Origin: Bacteroidota bacterium
Lineage (GTDB): Bacteria; Bacteroidota; Bacteroidia; Bacteroidales; FEN-979
Reading direction: 5' to 3'
DNA length: 64,000 bases
NCBI GenBank assembly: GCA_026391835.1
Contig: JAPLDF010000065.1
Coordinates: 62,001-126,000 of the forward strand
Part shown: piece after piece, positions 47,320 through 55,440 of the stretch
Numbering within the stretch: position 1 is the stretch's first letter
Layout of the letters: every line of letters begins with the position of its first letter
Notes under the pieces: model-generated
Databases searched by the model: none
Told to the model about the DNA's origin: nothing
What the model saw: the letters and a program-made list of their open reading frames with translations, nothing else
Program-made: the position numbers and the translations under genes

Positions 47320-47859
47320 CTACTTATTAAATTGAGAAAGTTGCATTATAATGGTATTGAGCATCGTTTCCTTCACTTGCTGGTTGCGGACAATTGCATC
47401 CAGGATCTGCTCGTTTCCCGGATTTTCGGCAAGTGACTTCTTCAGTTCATCGGTTGCTGCATCCAGGCTTTGAATTTCATTCAGGGCTGATGCACTTACG
47501 GAACCGGCATCCTTGTGGTTTGATGCCAGCTTATGGATGGTAGCGATTTGTGTATTCGTTTGATTTTCATAATACTGAACAGCCTCCCTGATTTCGGCAG
47601 GCAACTCCGTTCCCTGTTTGTATGTAGCATACCGATCCCTGATCTCACGGGTTGCAAATTCGAACACGACAACGCTCCCGGTGATCAGGATCACGATCAA
47701 TGCTGCTATCTTCAACATCGGTGCGCGATGGTGACCCGGCGTTTTGAGCCCGGGCTGAGCCGCAAGCAAACCTTCAAACCGGTTTAGATGGCCAGGTTCA
47801 GGCTCATCCGAATCGAATTCGTCGCGGTGCACTTTAATATATTTTTCCAGGTTTGACAT
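47320..47859 (-). CDS. Probable anti-sigma factor, single-pass membrane protein
   Basis: 179 residues. A charged cytoplasmic N-terminus (about 1-45, with 'HLNRFEGLLAAQ'), one transmembrane helix (about 49-67) and a periplasmic helical C-terminus. Located 2 bp after the ECF sigma gene, the usual place of its anti-sigma. The N-terminal region lacks the HxxxCxxC zinc motif, so it is not a ZAS-type anti-sigma; the call rests on context and topology. Confidence 0.7.
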   Translation of the reverse strand: MSNLEKYIKVHRDEFDSDEPEPGHLNRFEGLLAAQPGLKTPGHHRAPMLKIAALIVILITGSVVVFEFATREIRDRYATYKQGTELPAEIREAVQYYENQTNTQIATIHKLASNHKDAGSVSASALNEIQSLDAATDELKKSLAENPGNEQILDAIVRNQQVKETMLNTIIMQLSQFNK

Positions 47860-47861
47860 GG

Positions 47862-48413
47862 TTAATTTGAACTAAAAATGTTACTGAAACTGGTTTCTTT
47901 CAATATCTCCAGCAGTTTGTGGCGTGCCCTGGAATAACGGGTGCGCGAGAGCTGGTTCGTAATTTTCAGGATCTGCGAAATCTCTTCATGGTCATATCCT
48001 TCCAGCAAAAAGAGCGATAACACCACCCTGTATTCATCAGGAAGCCGTGAAATTGCCCTTTTGACTTCGGTAACCTGGAATTGAATCTCATCTTCCCTGT
48101 TCTCTTCGGCGGTATTGGGTATGTCATATTCCACCTCATCAAATGGAATTGTCTCCTGCTCCTTCCGAAGGCTGTCGAGTGAACGGTTTATTACAATTCG
48201 CTTGAGCCAGGAACCAAAACTACCTTCTCCCGTGTAACTGTGCAAACGCCGGAATGCATCCAGGAATGCTTCCTGCATGATGTCTTCGGCTTCGGCAGTG
48301 TCGTTCACGATTCTGAGGCTTGTATTGTACATGGCTTTGTAATATAGTTTATAAATCCTGAATTGGGCAGTCCGGTCACCGGCGCGACAGGCATCGATCA
48401 GGTCCTGATGCAT
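47862..48413 (-). CDS. ECF-type RNA polymerase sigma factor
   Basis: 183 residues from the ATG at 48413; an ATG seven codons upstream is also possible. Region 2 ('YNTSLRIVNDTAEAEDIMQEAFLDAF', quoted in part: 'DTAEAEDIMQEAFL') and region 4 ('YRVVLSLFLLEGYDHEEISQ' and 'RTRYSRARHKLLE') are clear. It should direct transcription of the downstream envelope genes and perhaps its own. A hairpin with a T-run lies about 80 bp upstream. Confidence 0.93.
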   Translation of the reverse strand: MHQDLIDACRAGDRTAQFRIYKLYYKAMYNTSLRIVNDTAEAEDIMQEAFLDAFRRLHSYTGEGSFGSWLKRIVINRSLDSLRKEQETIPFDEVEYDIPNTAEENREDEIQFQVTEVKRAISRLPDEYRVVLSLFLLEGYDHEEISQILKITNQLSRTRYSRARHKLLEILKETSFSNIFSSN

Positions 48414-48490
48414 ATTGATGTATTTACCTTCCAATTCTCCGGATTTTTGACAATGGACTCGATGAATTCTGAAATGTTACAGTTTTAAAA

Positions 48491-48517
48491 AAAAACCGCA
48501 GATTTTCGCAGGTTTTT
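48491..48517 (-). promoter_or_regulatory. Hairpin with T-run upstream of the ECF sigma gene
   Basis: On the minus strand AAAAACC-T-GC pairs with GC-GGTTTTT with one bulged T around the loop, followed by a long run of T. It looks like a terminator placed in the leader of the ECF sigma gene, so attenuation is conceivable; equally it may end antisense reads. Confidence 0.35.
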
Positions 48518-48593
48518 CCTGGATGATTTATGCAATAAAATTAATCAACCTTATCAGAAAAGTCATTTTTAATTTGCTGTTCCGGTCACCCGA

Positions 48594-48624
48594 TTTGATT
48601 AATCCCCCCAAAGGTGTAATTTTG
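48594..48624 (+). promoter_or_regulatory. Consensus promoter of the first EamA transporter
   Basis: TTTG (48594-48597), 19 bp, TAATTTTG (48617-48624). A perfect Bacteroidota promoter. The TTG start codon is only 7 bp after the -7 element. Confidence 0.7.
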
Positions 48625-48631
48625 TACCTGT

Positions 48632-49519
48632 TTGAAAAAAATCCATATACCGGTCTATTTTTATCCGCTGGCGGCAATGCTGTTCTGGGGCCTGTCATTT
48701 ATATGGAGTTCCCTGCTGCTGAAATCGTACCAGCCGGTTACCCTGATTTTTATCCGGCTGATCATTTCCTCGGTATTCCTGTTTGCCCTTATTTTTCTCT
48801 TGGGCAAAAATGAAAAGGTGGAACGAAAGGATTACAAGTTGATCTTTCTGAGTGCCCTCTTCAATCCGTTCCTCTATTTTCTTGGCGAAAACTATGGACT
48901 AAAATATTCATCAGCCACGATTGCAGCGGTGATTATCGCAACCATCCCGCTGTTTTCACCAGTGATCGGCTACCTGACTTTCAGGGAAAAGCTGACTCCA
49001 TTGAATTTTATTGGCATAGCCGTTTCGTTTGCAGGAGTCATCCTGATGCTGGTTACACCTGACCTCTCCCTTGCGGCAGACATGAAAGGAGTCTTTTTTC
49101 TGTTCGGCGCGGTGGTTGCTGCATTGTTATATACAGTTACCTTGCGTAAACTTACCATGAAATATTCCGCCCTGGTGCTGGTTGCCAACCAGAACCTCAT
49201 CGGGATATTCCTGTTTTTGCCCTTCTTCCTTGTTTTTGAGGCAAAGACGGCCCTGGCAGTGCCTGTTACCCGCGAGATTGTTACATCGATGCTGCTCCTC
49301 GCCATTTTTGCCTCCTCCATCTCGTTTGTCTTTTTTGCTCATTCAGTAAAATTACTGGGAATCAGCAAATCAAATATTTTTTCAAACCTCATCCCGGTAT
49401 TTACGGCTGTCTTCTCCTACTTACTTCTGGCTGAACTGTTTACCGTTCAAAAAATAGTGGGCATTGGACTCGTGATCGGCGGGGTCTACCTTTCGGAAAG
49501 GACAAGGAAACGACTATAG
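48632..49519 (+). CDS. EamA/DMT-family transporter
   Basis: 295 residues with ten hydrophobic helices in two EamA repeats ('LFWGLSFIWSSLLL' start, 'VIIATIPLFSPVIGYLTF', and second-half 'NLIPVFTAVFSYLLLAEL'). Inner-membrane exporter of small metabolites; substrate unknown. In-frame TAA at 48617-48619 limits the start to TTG 48632 or ATG 48677. I prefer TTG, because the ATG would remove half of helix 1, though the promoter position implies a leaderless or nearly leaderless message. Confidence 0.88.
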   Translation: MKKIHIPVYFYPLAAMLFWGLSFIWSSLLLKSYQPVTLIFIRLIISSVFLFALIFLLGKNEKVERKDYKLIFLSALFNPFLYFLGENYGLKYSSATIAAVIIATIPLFSPVIGYLTFREKLTPLNFIGIAVSFAGVILMLVTPDLSLAADMKGVFFLFGAVVAALLYTVTLRKLTMKYSALVLVANQNLIGIFLFLPFFLVFEAKTALAVPVTREIVTSMLLLAIFASSISFVFFAHSVKLLGISKSNIFSNLIPVFTAVFSYLLLAELFTVQKIVGIGLVIGGVYLSERTRKRL

Positions 49520-49535
49520 TTAGAAGCATTTAGAG

Positions 49536-49543
49536 TATCTTTG
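49536..49543 (+). promoter_or_regulatory. Candidate -7 element of the hydG operon
   Basis: TATCTTTG matches TAnnTTTG, 18 bp before the ATG at 49562 and overlapping an upstream TTG, which therefore cannot be the start. No clear -33. Confidence 0.5.
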
Positions 49544-49561
49544 CCTACCAATTGTTTTATT

Positions 49562-50992
49562 ATGATTTTCAGGCCCGAAAAATTAAAAATTAAAGATCAG
49601 CGGATGGTCCCATTCATCGATTCGGATGAATTGTGGGGGTACATCAACAACACGCCTGCGACCAGGGAACGGGTGCGGGAAGTCATTGCCAAGTCGCTCG
49701 ACAAAAACCGCCTGACACTGGCCGAAACTGCCATCCTGATCAATGCAACTGATCCGGACCTGATTGAAGAGATCAAGCAGGGAGCAAGGGCACTCAAGGA
49801 AAAAGTATATGGACAGCGCATCGTACTGTTTGCACCTTTGTATATCGGGAACCTCTGCACCAACAACTGCTCATATTGCGGATTTAAAGCATCAAACAAA
49901 AAGGTAAAAAGGGTCACCCTCAACCATGAAGAACTGGTATCACAGGTGAAGGCGCTGGAAGACTCAGGTCAGAAGCGGCTCATACTTGTATACGGCGAGC
50001 ATCCCAGTTATGACGCAAAATTCATCGCTGATTCAGTCAGGACCGTATACTCAGTAAAAAGCGGCCCGGGCGAGATCAGGCGGGTAAACATCAATGCGGC
50101 ACCTATGGACATTGACGGGTTCAGGATCATCAAGGATGCAAAAATCGGGACCTACCAGATCTTCCAGGAAACCTATCACCAGGAAACCTATGCCAGGTTT
50201 CATCCGAGCGGACAGAAACGCAACTATGACTGGAGGCTGACAGGTCTTGACCGTGCACAGGAAGCCGGTATCGACGATGTGGGTATCGGCGCATTGTTCG
50301 GATTGTATGACTGGCGTTTTGAAGTACTTGGCCTTGTAAGACATACCAACCATTTTGAAGCCGTTTACAATGTCGGTCCGCACACCATCTCGTTTCCGCG
50401 GATACAGTACGCTTCTGAACTGAACCTTGACAAATCCCACATGGTCAGCGATGCAGAGTTTACAAGGCTGGTAGCCATTTTGCGCCTTGCCGTCCCCTAT
50501 ACCGGTCTCATCCTCACTGCAAGGGAATCGGCTGCAATACGCGACGAAATTATGCAATTCGGCGTGTCGCAGATTGACGGGGGAACAAACATTGAAATGG
50601 GCGGATATTCCAAACGTAAGGAAAACGAAGACCAGGACATTGATCTCGAGCAATTCCAGATCAACGACAACCGGAGCCTGAATGAAATCATGGACGATCT
50701 GATTGAACACAAATATATTCCTTCTTTTTGTACTGCCTGTTACCGCCTGGGAAGAACCGGGGAACACTTCATGGAATTTTCCGTTCCCGGGTTCATCAAA
50801 CGCTTTTGCCAGCCCAATGCCCTGATGACCATGGTCGAATATCTTGAAGATTATGCACCCGAAGAAACTAAAATCAAGGGATACCAGCTGCTCCGGGAAA
50901 AGCTGGATGAAATTGAAGACGAAACTTTCAAAGCAACATTGACCGGGAAGATCGAGCAGATAAAAAACGGGAAACGTGACCTCTATTTCTGA
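49562..50992 (+). CDS. hydG: [FeFe]-hydrogenase maturase HydG
   Basis: 476 residues. Radical SAM tyrosine lyase that makes the CO and CN ligands of the H-cluster iron. The radical SAM cluster motif is CTNNCSYC (from Cys99, CX3CX2C). What separates HydG from ThiH is the C-terminal CX2CX22C auxiliary cluster: Cys390, Cys393 and Cys416, spacing exactly met. No hydE, hydF or hydrogenase genes are in the window. It heads an operon with a TM1266-type regulator 12 bp downstream. Confidence 0.95.
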   Translation: MIFRPEKLKIKDQRMVPFIDSDELWGYINNTPATRERVREVIAKSLDKNRLTLAETAILINATDPDLIEEIKQGARALKEKVYGQRIVLFAPLYIGNLCTNNCSYCGFKASNKKVKRVTLNHEELVSQVKALEDSGQKRLILVYGEHPSYDAKFIADSVRTVYSVKSGPGEIRRVNINAAPMDIDGFRIIKDAKIGTYQIFQETYHQETYARFHPSGQKRNYDWRLTGLDRAQEAGIDDVGIGALFGLYDWRFEVLGLVRHTNHFEAVYNVGPHTISFPRIQYASELNLDKSHMVSDAEFTRLVAILRLAVPYTGLILTARESAAIRDEIMQFGVSQIDGGTNIEMGGYSKRKENEDQDIDLEQFQINDNRSLNEIMDDLIEHKYIPSFCTACYRLGRTGEHFMEFSVPGFIKRFCQPNALMTMVEYLEDYAPEETKIKGYQLLREKLDEIEDETFKATLTGKIEQIKNGKRDLYF

Positions 50993-51004
50993 AACCAGGA
51001 AATT

Positions 51005-51262
51005 ATGAAAGAACTCAGAATCATAGGATTGTTGATCACCGACCGCATCAAGGAAGCGGGCCGCACCCAGCAAGCACTCACAAAATATGCCCACGTCATC
51101 AAATCAAGACTTGGGTTCCATGAAGTCACAGAGGACGTTTGCAGCCGTGTCGGCGTTGTCATTTTACAACTTGCAGGAAGCTCCGAAGAATGCAATAAAC
51201 TTGAAGTTGAACTGGGTGCGATTGGCGGCCTCGAGATTCAGCGGATGATCTTCTGCCTTTAA
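51005..51262 (+). CDS. TM1266-type iron-only hydrogenase system regulator (copy A)
   Basis: 85 residues with a ferredoxin-like (ACT/NikR C-terminal) fold pattern: 'RIIGLLITDRIKEA', 'YAHVIKSRLGFHEV', 'VVILQLAG', 'LEIQRMIF'. The family is found beside [FeFe]-hydrogenase maturation genes and is thought to regulate them; the ligand is unknown. It has no DNA-binding extension, so it probably acts through a partner. About half the residues are identical to copy B at 52957. The gene is followed 10 bp later by a histidine kinase. Confidence 0.9.
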   Translation: MKELRIIGLLITDRIKEAGRTQQALTKYAHVIKSRLGFHEVTEDVCSRVGVVILQLAGSSEECNKLEVELGAIGGLEIQRMIFCL

Positions 51263-51272
51263 CATCCATTCA

Positions 51273-52952
51273 ATGATCGATCAACAGGGAAAAGAGCTGC
51301 GTAAGGAATTCCAGGAGTTTTTTATGATTTCATCGTTGCCAAGCATGCGCATCGGGCTTTTTCTTACGCTTGTGATGTTCTCCTGCTTTGCCATATTCAA
51401 TGTCATCTTCTTCCCCGATTCCCCTGAACAACTCTATTACAACCGGTTCTGGGTTATCTCGCCCGTGATGATCCTCTCGATTGCGGTAACCTATATCAAA
51501 CCCCTCTACAAATGGCTTCACCTCATATACATCATCCTGAACCTGATGATAAGCCTGGCGGTATTTTATGTCGGCATCAACTCCGACCTGGCCAACAAAG
51601 GTTCAGAATATTATTATGCCTGGGTGATGCTTGTGGTGATAGGGCTTTTCGTGTTTTACAAGATGCCTTTCCTCACCATAATCTCCATCGGGTTTGTCCA
51701 GATCACTGCCTTTACCCTGGCAAACGTTCTCAATCACACCCTGGAACATCAGCCGTTTTTCTTCTTTAACAATCTCTTTTTTGTCATTGCCATCTACTCC
51801 ATCGGTTTCATGATGGCCTATATGTTCAGAAGCCTCAACTGGAAAAATTTCTTACATCAGAAAGCCCTTTCAAAAAACAACCTGCAGCTGCTCGATGAGA
51901 TCAGGGAGCGAAAACAGGCCGTCGAAGCCTTTCAGCGGTCTGAAATTCAATACCACAATACGCTCGACTCGATTCCTGACTGGATCTATGTTGTTGACCG
52001 CAAGTACAACATTGTGATCATCAATTCTGCGTTAAAGGACGGGCATATCGGGAACGGTCTGCCTGTTGAAGTAGTCGGAAAGAACATTGTGGAAATTTAC
52101 CCGTTCCTGACCTCTGCAACCAGGGGTGAACTTCAATATGTGTTCGATCATGGTATCATGCTGGTCACAGAACAGAAAATGCAGTTCGGGGATTCCGAAA
52201 TCTACATGGAAATCAGGAAAGTCCCCATATATAAAGACCATGAAGTAATCCAGGTAATGACCATTCTCCGCGACCGTTCGAAAGAAAAGGAAGTTGAAGG
52301 ACTGAAACAGAAAAATGCGGAGCAAAAGGAGATCATGTTGCGGGAGATCCACCACCGGGTGAAAAACAACCTGGCCATCGTGATAAGTCTTCTGAACCTG
52401 CAACTCCGCAACAATACCGACGGTGAACTCCGCCGGATTATTCGTGATATCGAGATGAGGATCCGCTCCATGGCCCTGATCCATGAACATCTTTACCGGT
52501 CGGAAAACCTTGACCGCATTCCGCTGGCTACATACCTTCAGTCGCTGGCTACCATCATCACCGGAACCTTCAGCGGTCACAGGATAAACCTGGTAACTTC
52601 ACTGGATGCAACCGATGTAAGCATTGAAACAGCGCTGCCTTTGGGCCTCATAGCGAATGAATTGCTTACCAATGCATTCAAATATGCCTTTCCAGGGCAG
52701 CAGGACGGCGAAATACAGGTTCACCTTCATAAAGAAAATGAAGACGGGTTCACCCTCCTGATCAGGGACAACGGCGTCGGGCTGCCGGATTCATTTTCGC
52801 TGGATTCGGAAAAATCGCTTGGCATGTTCATCGTCAAACTGCTGGTAGAACAGCTGGATGGCCATATTGATATCGCGCGCCAAAACGGGACCTGCTTTAC
52901 CATTCATTTCCGGAACCTGTTGTCAAAAAAACAAGATATTCCTTTGAATTGA
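51273..52952 (+). CDS. Membrane sensor histidine kinase (HisKA_2/HWE type)
   Basis: 559 residues. About six helices in residues 22-190, a linker, a PAS domain (about 225-350, 'YHNTLDSIPDWIYVVDRKY'), then the HisKA_2 dimerisation region with 'LREIHHRVKNNLAIVISLLN' (phospho-acceptor His361) and an HATPase with 'ANELLTNAFKYAF' (N-box) and 'DNGVGLPD' (G-box). Kinases of this class often act on a separate response regulator; none is next to it. It is sandwiched between two TM1266-type genes in the hydG operon, so hydrogen or iron-cluster status is a likely input. Confidence 0.92.
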   Translation: MIDQQGKELRKEFQEFFMISSLPSMRIGLFLTLVMFSCFAIFNVIFFPDSPEQLYYNRFWVISPVMILSIAVTYIKPLYKWLHLIYIILNLMISLAVFYVGINSDLANKGSEYYYAWVMLVVIGLFVFYKMPFLTIISIGFVQITAFTLANVLNHTLEHQPFFFFNNLFFVIAIYSIGFMMAYMFRSLNWKNFLHQKALSKNNLQLLDEIRERKQAVEAFQRSEIQYHNTLDSIPDWIYVVDRKYNIVIINSALKDGHIGNGLPVEVVGKNIVEIYPFLTSATRGELQYVFDHGIMLVTEQKMQFGDSEIYMEIRKVPIYKDHEVIQVMTILRDRSKEKEVEGLKQKNAEQKEIMLREIHHRVKNNLAIVISLLNLQLRNNTDGELRRIIRDIEMRIRSMALIHEHLYRSENLDRIPLATYLQSLATIITGTFSGHRINLVTSLDATDVSIETALPLGLIANELLTNAFKYAFPGQQDGEIQVHLHKENEDGFTLLIRDNGVGLPDSFSLDSEKSLGMFIVKLLVEQLDGHIDIARQNGTCFTIHFRNLLSKKQDIPLN

Positions 52953-52956
52953 AGCT

Positions 52957-53214
52957 ATGAAACAGATTTGGATTCTCGGTATTCACATCACCGACAGGGT
53001 GCTGGAAGTTTCGGATGTTCAGGCAGTCCTGACAAAATTTGGCTGCACCATCAAAACACGCCTGGGACTTCACGAAGTGAAAGACGACTTTTGTTCGCGC
53101 AGCGGCATTATTCTCCTTGAACTCACCGGCAACCGGGAGGAGTTTGAAAAATTAGAAAACGAACTCTTTAAAATTGACGGGCTGGAAGTAAAAAAAATGG
53201 TGTTTGTGGAATGA
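52957..53214 (+). CDS. TM1266-type iron-only hydrogenase system regulator (copy B)
   Basis: 85 residues, same fold pattern as copy A: 'IWILGIHITDRVLEV', 'FGCTIKTRLGLHEV', 'IILLELTG', 'LEVKKMVF'. Conserved between the copies are ITDR, TK, IK.RLG.HEV, D.CSR.G and the terminal M.F. It starts 4 bp after the kinase stop. Its TGA stop codon is also the first TGA of a TGACAAR array. Confidence 0.9.
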   Translation: MKQIWILGIHITDRVLEVSDVQAVLTKFGCTIKTRLGLHEVKDDFCSRSGIILLELTGNREEFEKLENELFKIDGLEVKKMVFVE

Positions 53215-53284
53215 CAATTGACAAATGACAAGTGACAAATGACAAGTTACGCGTTATTTGTCATTTGTCACTTGTACTTTGTCA
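53212..53284. repeat. Inverted TGACAAR heptad array between two convergent stop codons
   Basis: Five direct heptads (53212-53246), a 10-bp centre, then four inverted heptads (TTTGTCA type, 53257-53284). The left end is the TGA stop of the TM1266 copy B; the right end abuts the TAA stop of arcC (53285-53287). Read along either gene the array begins at the stop codon. The arms can form a long hairpin, a likely bidirectional terminator. Confidence 0.9.
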
Positions 53285-54229
53285 TTATACAAGTGTTACC
53301 CTCGTCCCCCCATTGTCAATCCCCAGCATGGTCGTCTTTGTAATGATAGTATCTTTTCCGGAGTGCTCAACAAAATGGATGGCTGCGCGAACTTTGGGTC
53401 CCATGCTCCCATCAGGGAATTGTCCCTCTTCCAGGTACCGTTTTGCCTCGGCAATGGTCATGCGGTCGAGTGATTTTTCCTGGGGAGTGTTGTAATTGAT
53501 GCAGACCTTGGGAACATCGGTGAGGATAAAAAACTTATCGGCGTTGATTTGCGATGCCAGCAATGCCGAAGCAAGATCTTTATCAATCACGGCATCTATC
53601 CCCTGCAACTTGTTTGGTTCAACGTAATAAACCGGAATCCCGCCGCCGCCCACCGCAATGGCAATCTGGCCGCCACGCGCGATCGATTCGATGGTTTTCT
53701 TGTTGATGATCACCAAGGGTGTTGGTGAAGCAACGACCTTTCTCCAACCACGGCCGCGGGGATCTTCCCTGAAAACCGATTTGGAATCACTTGCCATCTG
53801 GTCGGCCTCCTCTTTGGAATAATAAGGCCCGACAGGTTTTGTTGGGTTCAGAAAGGCAGGATCATCTTTGTTTACTAGGACCTGGGTGGTAATGGTGATG
53901 ATGTCACGCTCCATGTCATGGATCTCAAGCACATTTTTCAGCTGCTGTTCAATAATATAGCCAATAAACCCCTGTGAATAGGCAACACAGATATCCAGCG
54001 GCATCTCAGGGATGCCAAACATCTTGAAGCCGGCCGAGTTTGCCAGCATGATATTCCCCACCTGCGGACCATTTCCATGCGTGATTACGATGTTGTAATC
54101 GCGTTTGATAAGTTTTATCAGGCTTTCGGCAGTAGCATTGGCATTTGCCTCCTGCTCATCGATGGTTCCTTTCTGATCTCCGCGCAACAGGGCGTTCCCC
54201 CCAAGGGCAACAACAGCAAGCTTTTTCAT
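53285..54229 (-). CDS. arcC: Carbamate kinase
   Basis: 314 residues, full length. Interconverts carbamoyl phosphate plus ADP and carbamate plus ATP, giving ATP in arginine or agmatine catabolism. Amino-acid kinase fold: 'VVALGGNALLRGDQ', 'ITHGNGPQVGNI', 'AVGGGGIPVYY', 'VIDKDLASALLA' and 'GSMGPKVRAAIHFVE'. No arginine deiminase or ornithine transcarbamylase gene is next to it. It could also affect the carbamoyl phosphate available to the carbamoyltransferase 48 kb away, but that link is speculative. A -7-like element on the minus strand is at 54250-54257. Confidence 0.97.
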   Translation of the reverse strand: MKKLAVVALGGNALLRGDQKGTIDEQEANANATAESLIKLIKRDYNIVITHGNGPQVGNIMLANSAGFKMFGIPEMPLDICVAYSQGFIGYIIEQQLKNVLEIHDMERDIITITTQVLVNKDDPAFLNPTKPVGPYYSKEEADQMASDSKSVFREDPRGRGWRKVVASPTPLVIINKKTIESIARGGQIAIAVGGGGIPVYYVEPNKLQGIDAVIDKDLASALLASQINADKFFILTDVPKVCINYNTPQEKSLDRMTIAEAKRYLEEGQFPDGSMGPKVRAAIHFVEHSGKDTIITKTTMLGIDNGGTRVTLV

Positions 54230-54249
54230 ACAGTTTTCGGTTTAGGCGG

Positions 54250-54257
54250 CAAAATTA
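54250..54257 (-). promoter_or_regulatory. Candidate -7 element of arcC
   Basis: Minus-strand TAATTTTG, 20 bp before the arcC ATG. The divergent EamA gene has only an imperfect TACCTTCG at 54280-54287 in the same short gap. Confidence 0.45.
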
Positions 54258-54294
54258 GAAAATTTTTCCGATCTTTAAGTACCTTCGCACCGTG

Positions 54295-55194
54295 ATGAAA
54301 CCCCAGAAAAAAGCCTATTTGTTTGCCTTCGCTGCAATTGCCTGCTGGTCTACCATCGGATCGGCATTCAAATTATCCCTGCGGTATCTCGAACCACAGG
54401 GATTGTTATTCATTTCAACACTTGTTGCCTGCCTGGTCCTGTTCACCATTTTGCTTGTGCAGGGTAAGGTGCAATTACTTCGCTCCCTGACGGTTAAAGA
54501 GGTATTGTTATCTGCCTTCATGGGATTCCTGAATCCTTTTCTCTACTATTCCGTCCTGCTCAAAGCGTACGACCTGCTCCAGGCCCAGGAGGCAGGGACA
54601 CTCAACTACATCTGGCCGCTGGTGCTGGTGCTGCTGTCGATCCCGATGCTTCATCAAAAGATAAGTTTCGTGAGCATCATCGCCATTATGATCAGCTTCC
54701 TTGGGATTATCCTCATTTCCACGCACCCCGAAACCGCCGGCCACACAGGCGCCCCACGCATCGGCGGAGTGGCTCACACAGCCGGGGTGATGCTGGCTTT
54801 GGGAAGCGCCATACTGTGGGCGCTCTACTGGATATTCAATGTCAAAGATCAGCGGGAGCCGGTAGGAAAACTATTCCTTAATTTTTCCTTCGGACTTTTA
54901 TACAGCTTTATTTCAATGGCCGTATCAGGAAAATTCCACCTACCTCCCTGGCAGGGTTTCGCCGGCGGGATCTACATCGGCCTGTTTGAAATGGGCATTA
55001 CTTTTGTACTTTGGCTCTATGCCCTCGAATATTCATCCACAACGGCAAAGGTGTCAAACCTCATCTACCTCTCCCCTTTCATCTCCCTGATCATCATCCA
55101 TTTTACCATCGGCGAAATGATCCTTCCTTCAACGGTTGTCGGGCTCATGCTGATCGTCGGGGGAATCGGATTGCAGCAATACCTGAAACAGTAG
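54295..55194 (+). CDS. EamA/DMT-family transporter
   Basis: 299 residues from ATG 54295 (a GTG just before is possible). Ten helices in two EamA repeats: 'AFAAIACWSTIGSAFKL' begins the first, 'MGITFVLWLYALEYSSTTAK' and 'LIVGGIGLQQYL' close the second. Inner-membrane metabolite exporter of unknown substrate; not closely similar to the EamA protein at 48632. Divergent from arcC. An inverted repeat with a T-run follows. Confidence 0.9.
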   Translation: MKPQKKAYLFAFAAIACWSTIGSAFKLSLRYLEPQGLLFISTLVACLVLFTILLVQGKVQLLRSLTVKEVLLSAFMGFLNPFLYYSVLLKAYDLLQAQEAGTLNYIWPLVLVLLSIPMLHQKISFVSIIAIMISFLGIILISTHPETAGHTGAPRIGGVAHTAGVMLALGSAILWALYWIFNVKDQREPVGKLFLNFSFGLLYSFISMAVSGKFHLPPWQGFAGGIYIGLFEMGITFVLWLYALEYSSTTAKVSNLIYLSPFISLIIIHFTIGEMILPSTVVGLMLIVGGIGLQQYLKQ

Positions 55195-55242
55195 CCTGTG
55201 ATCAAGTGACGCGACGGCCGGTACCAGCCGGCAATTGCCAGT

Positions 55243-55345
55243 GCCACAAAGGCACGAGGGCACAAAGCTTCACAAAGTAGTTATTTTCAACTTGAAACAC
55301 TTTGTGACCCCTGGTGCCTTTGAGCCTTTGTGGCTATTTTTTTCC
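55243..55345 (+). terminator. Long imperfect inverted repeat, GCCACAAAGG type
   Basis: The left arm (55243-about 55278, GCCACAAAGGCAC... CACAAAGT) and right arm (about 55298-55334, ACTTTGTGA ... CCTTTGTGGC) pair at both ends with a few mismatches and are followed by a run of T. Probable terminator of the EamA gene. The rest of the 246-bp gap to the next gene is AT-rich with no clear promoter. Confidence 0.65.
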
Positions 55346-55440
55346 CGGCGATTTTCATCAAAATAAAAAAATTAACATGTTGGTAAATTAAAAAATGTAA
55401 TTTAGTTGATGAAATTGTAACAACCTGAACACAACAAGCC

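Noticed and set aside
50051-51094. Long minus-strand open frame (347 codons) opposite hydG
   Set aside because: Antisense shadow of a clear hydG; no recognisable domain.
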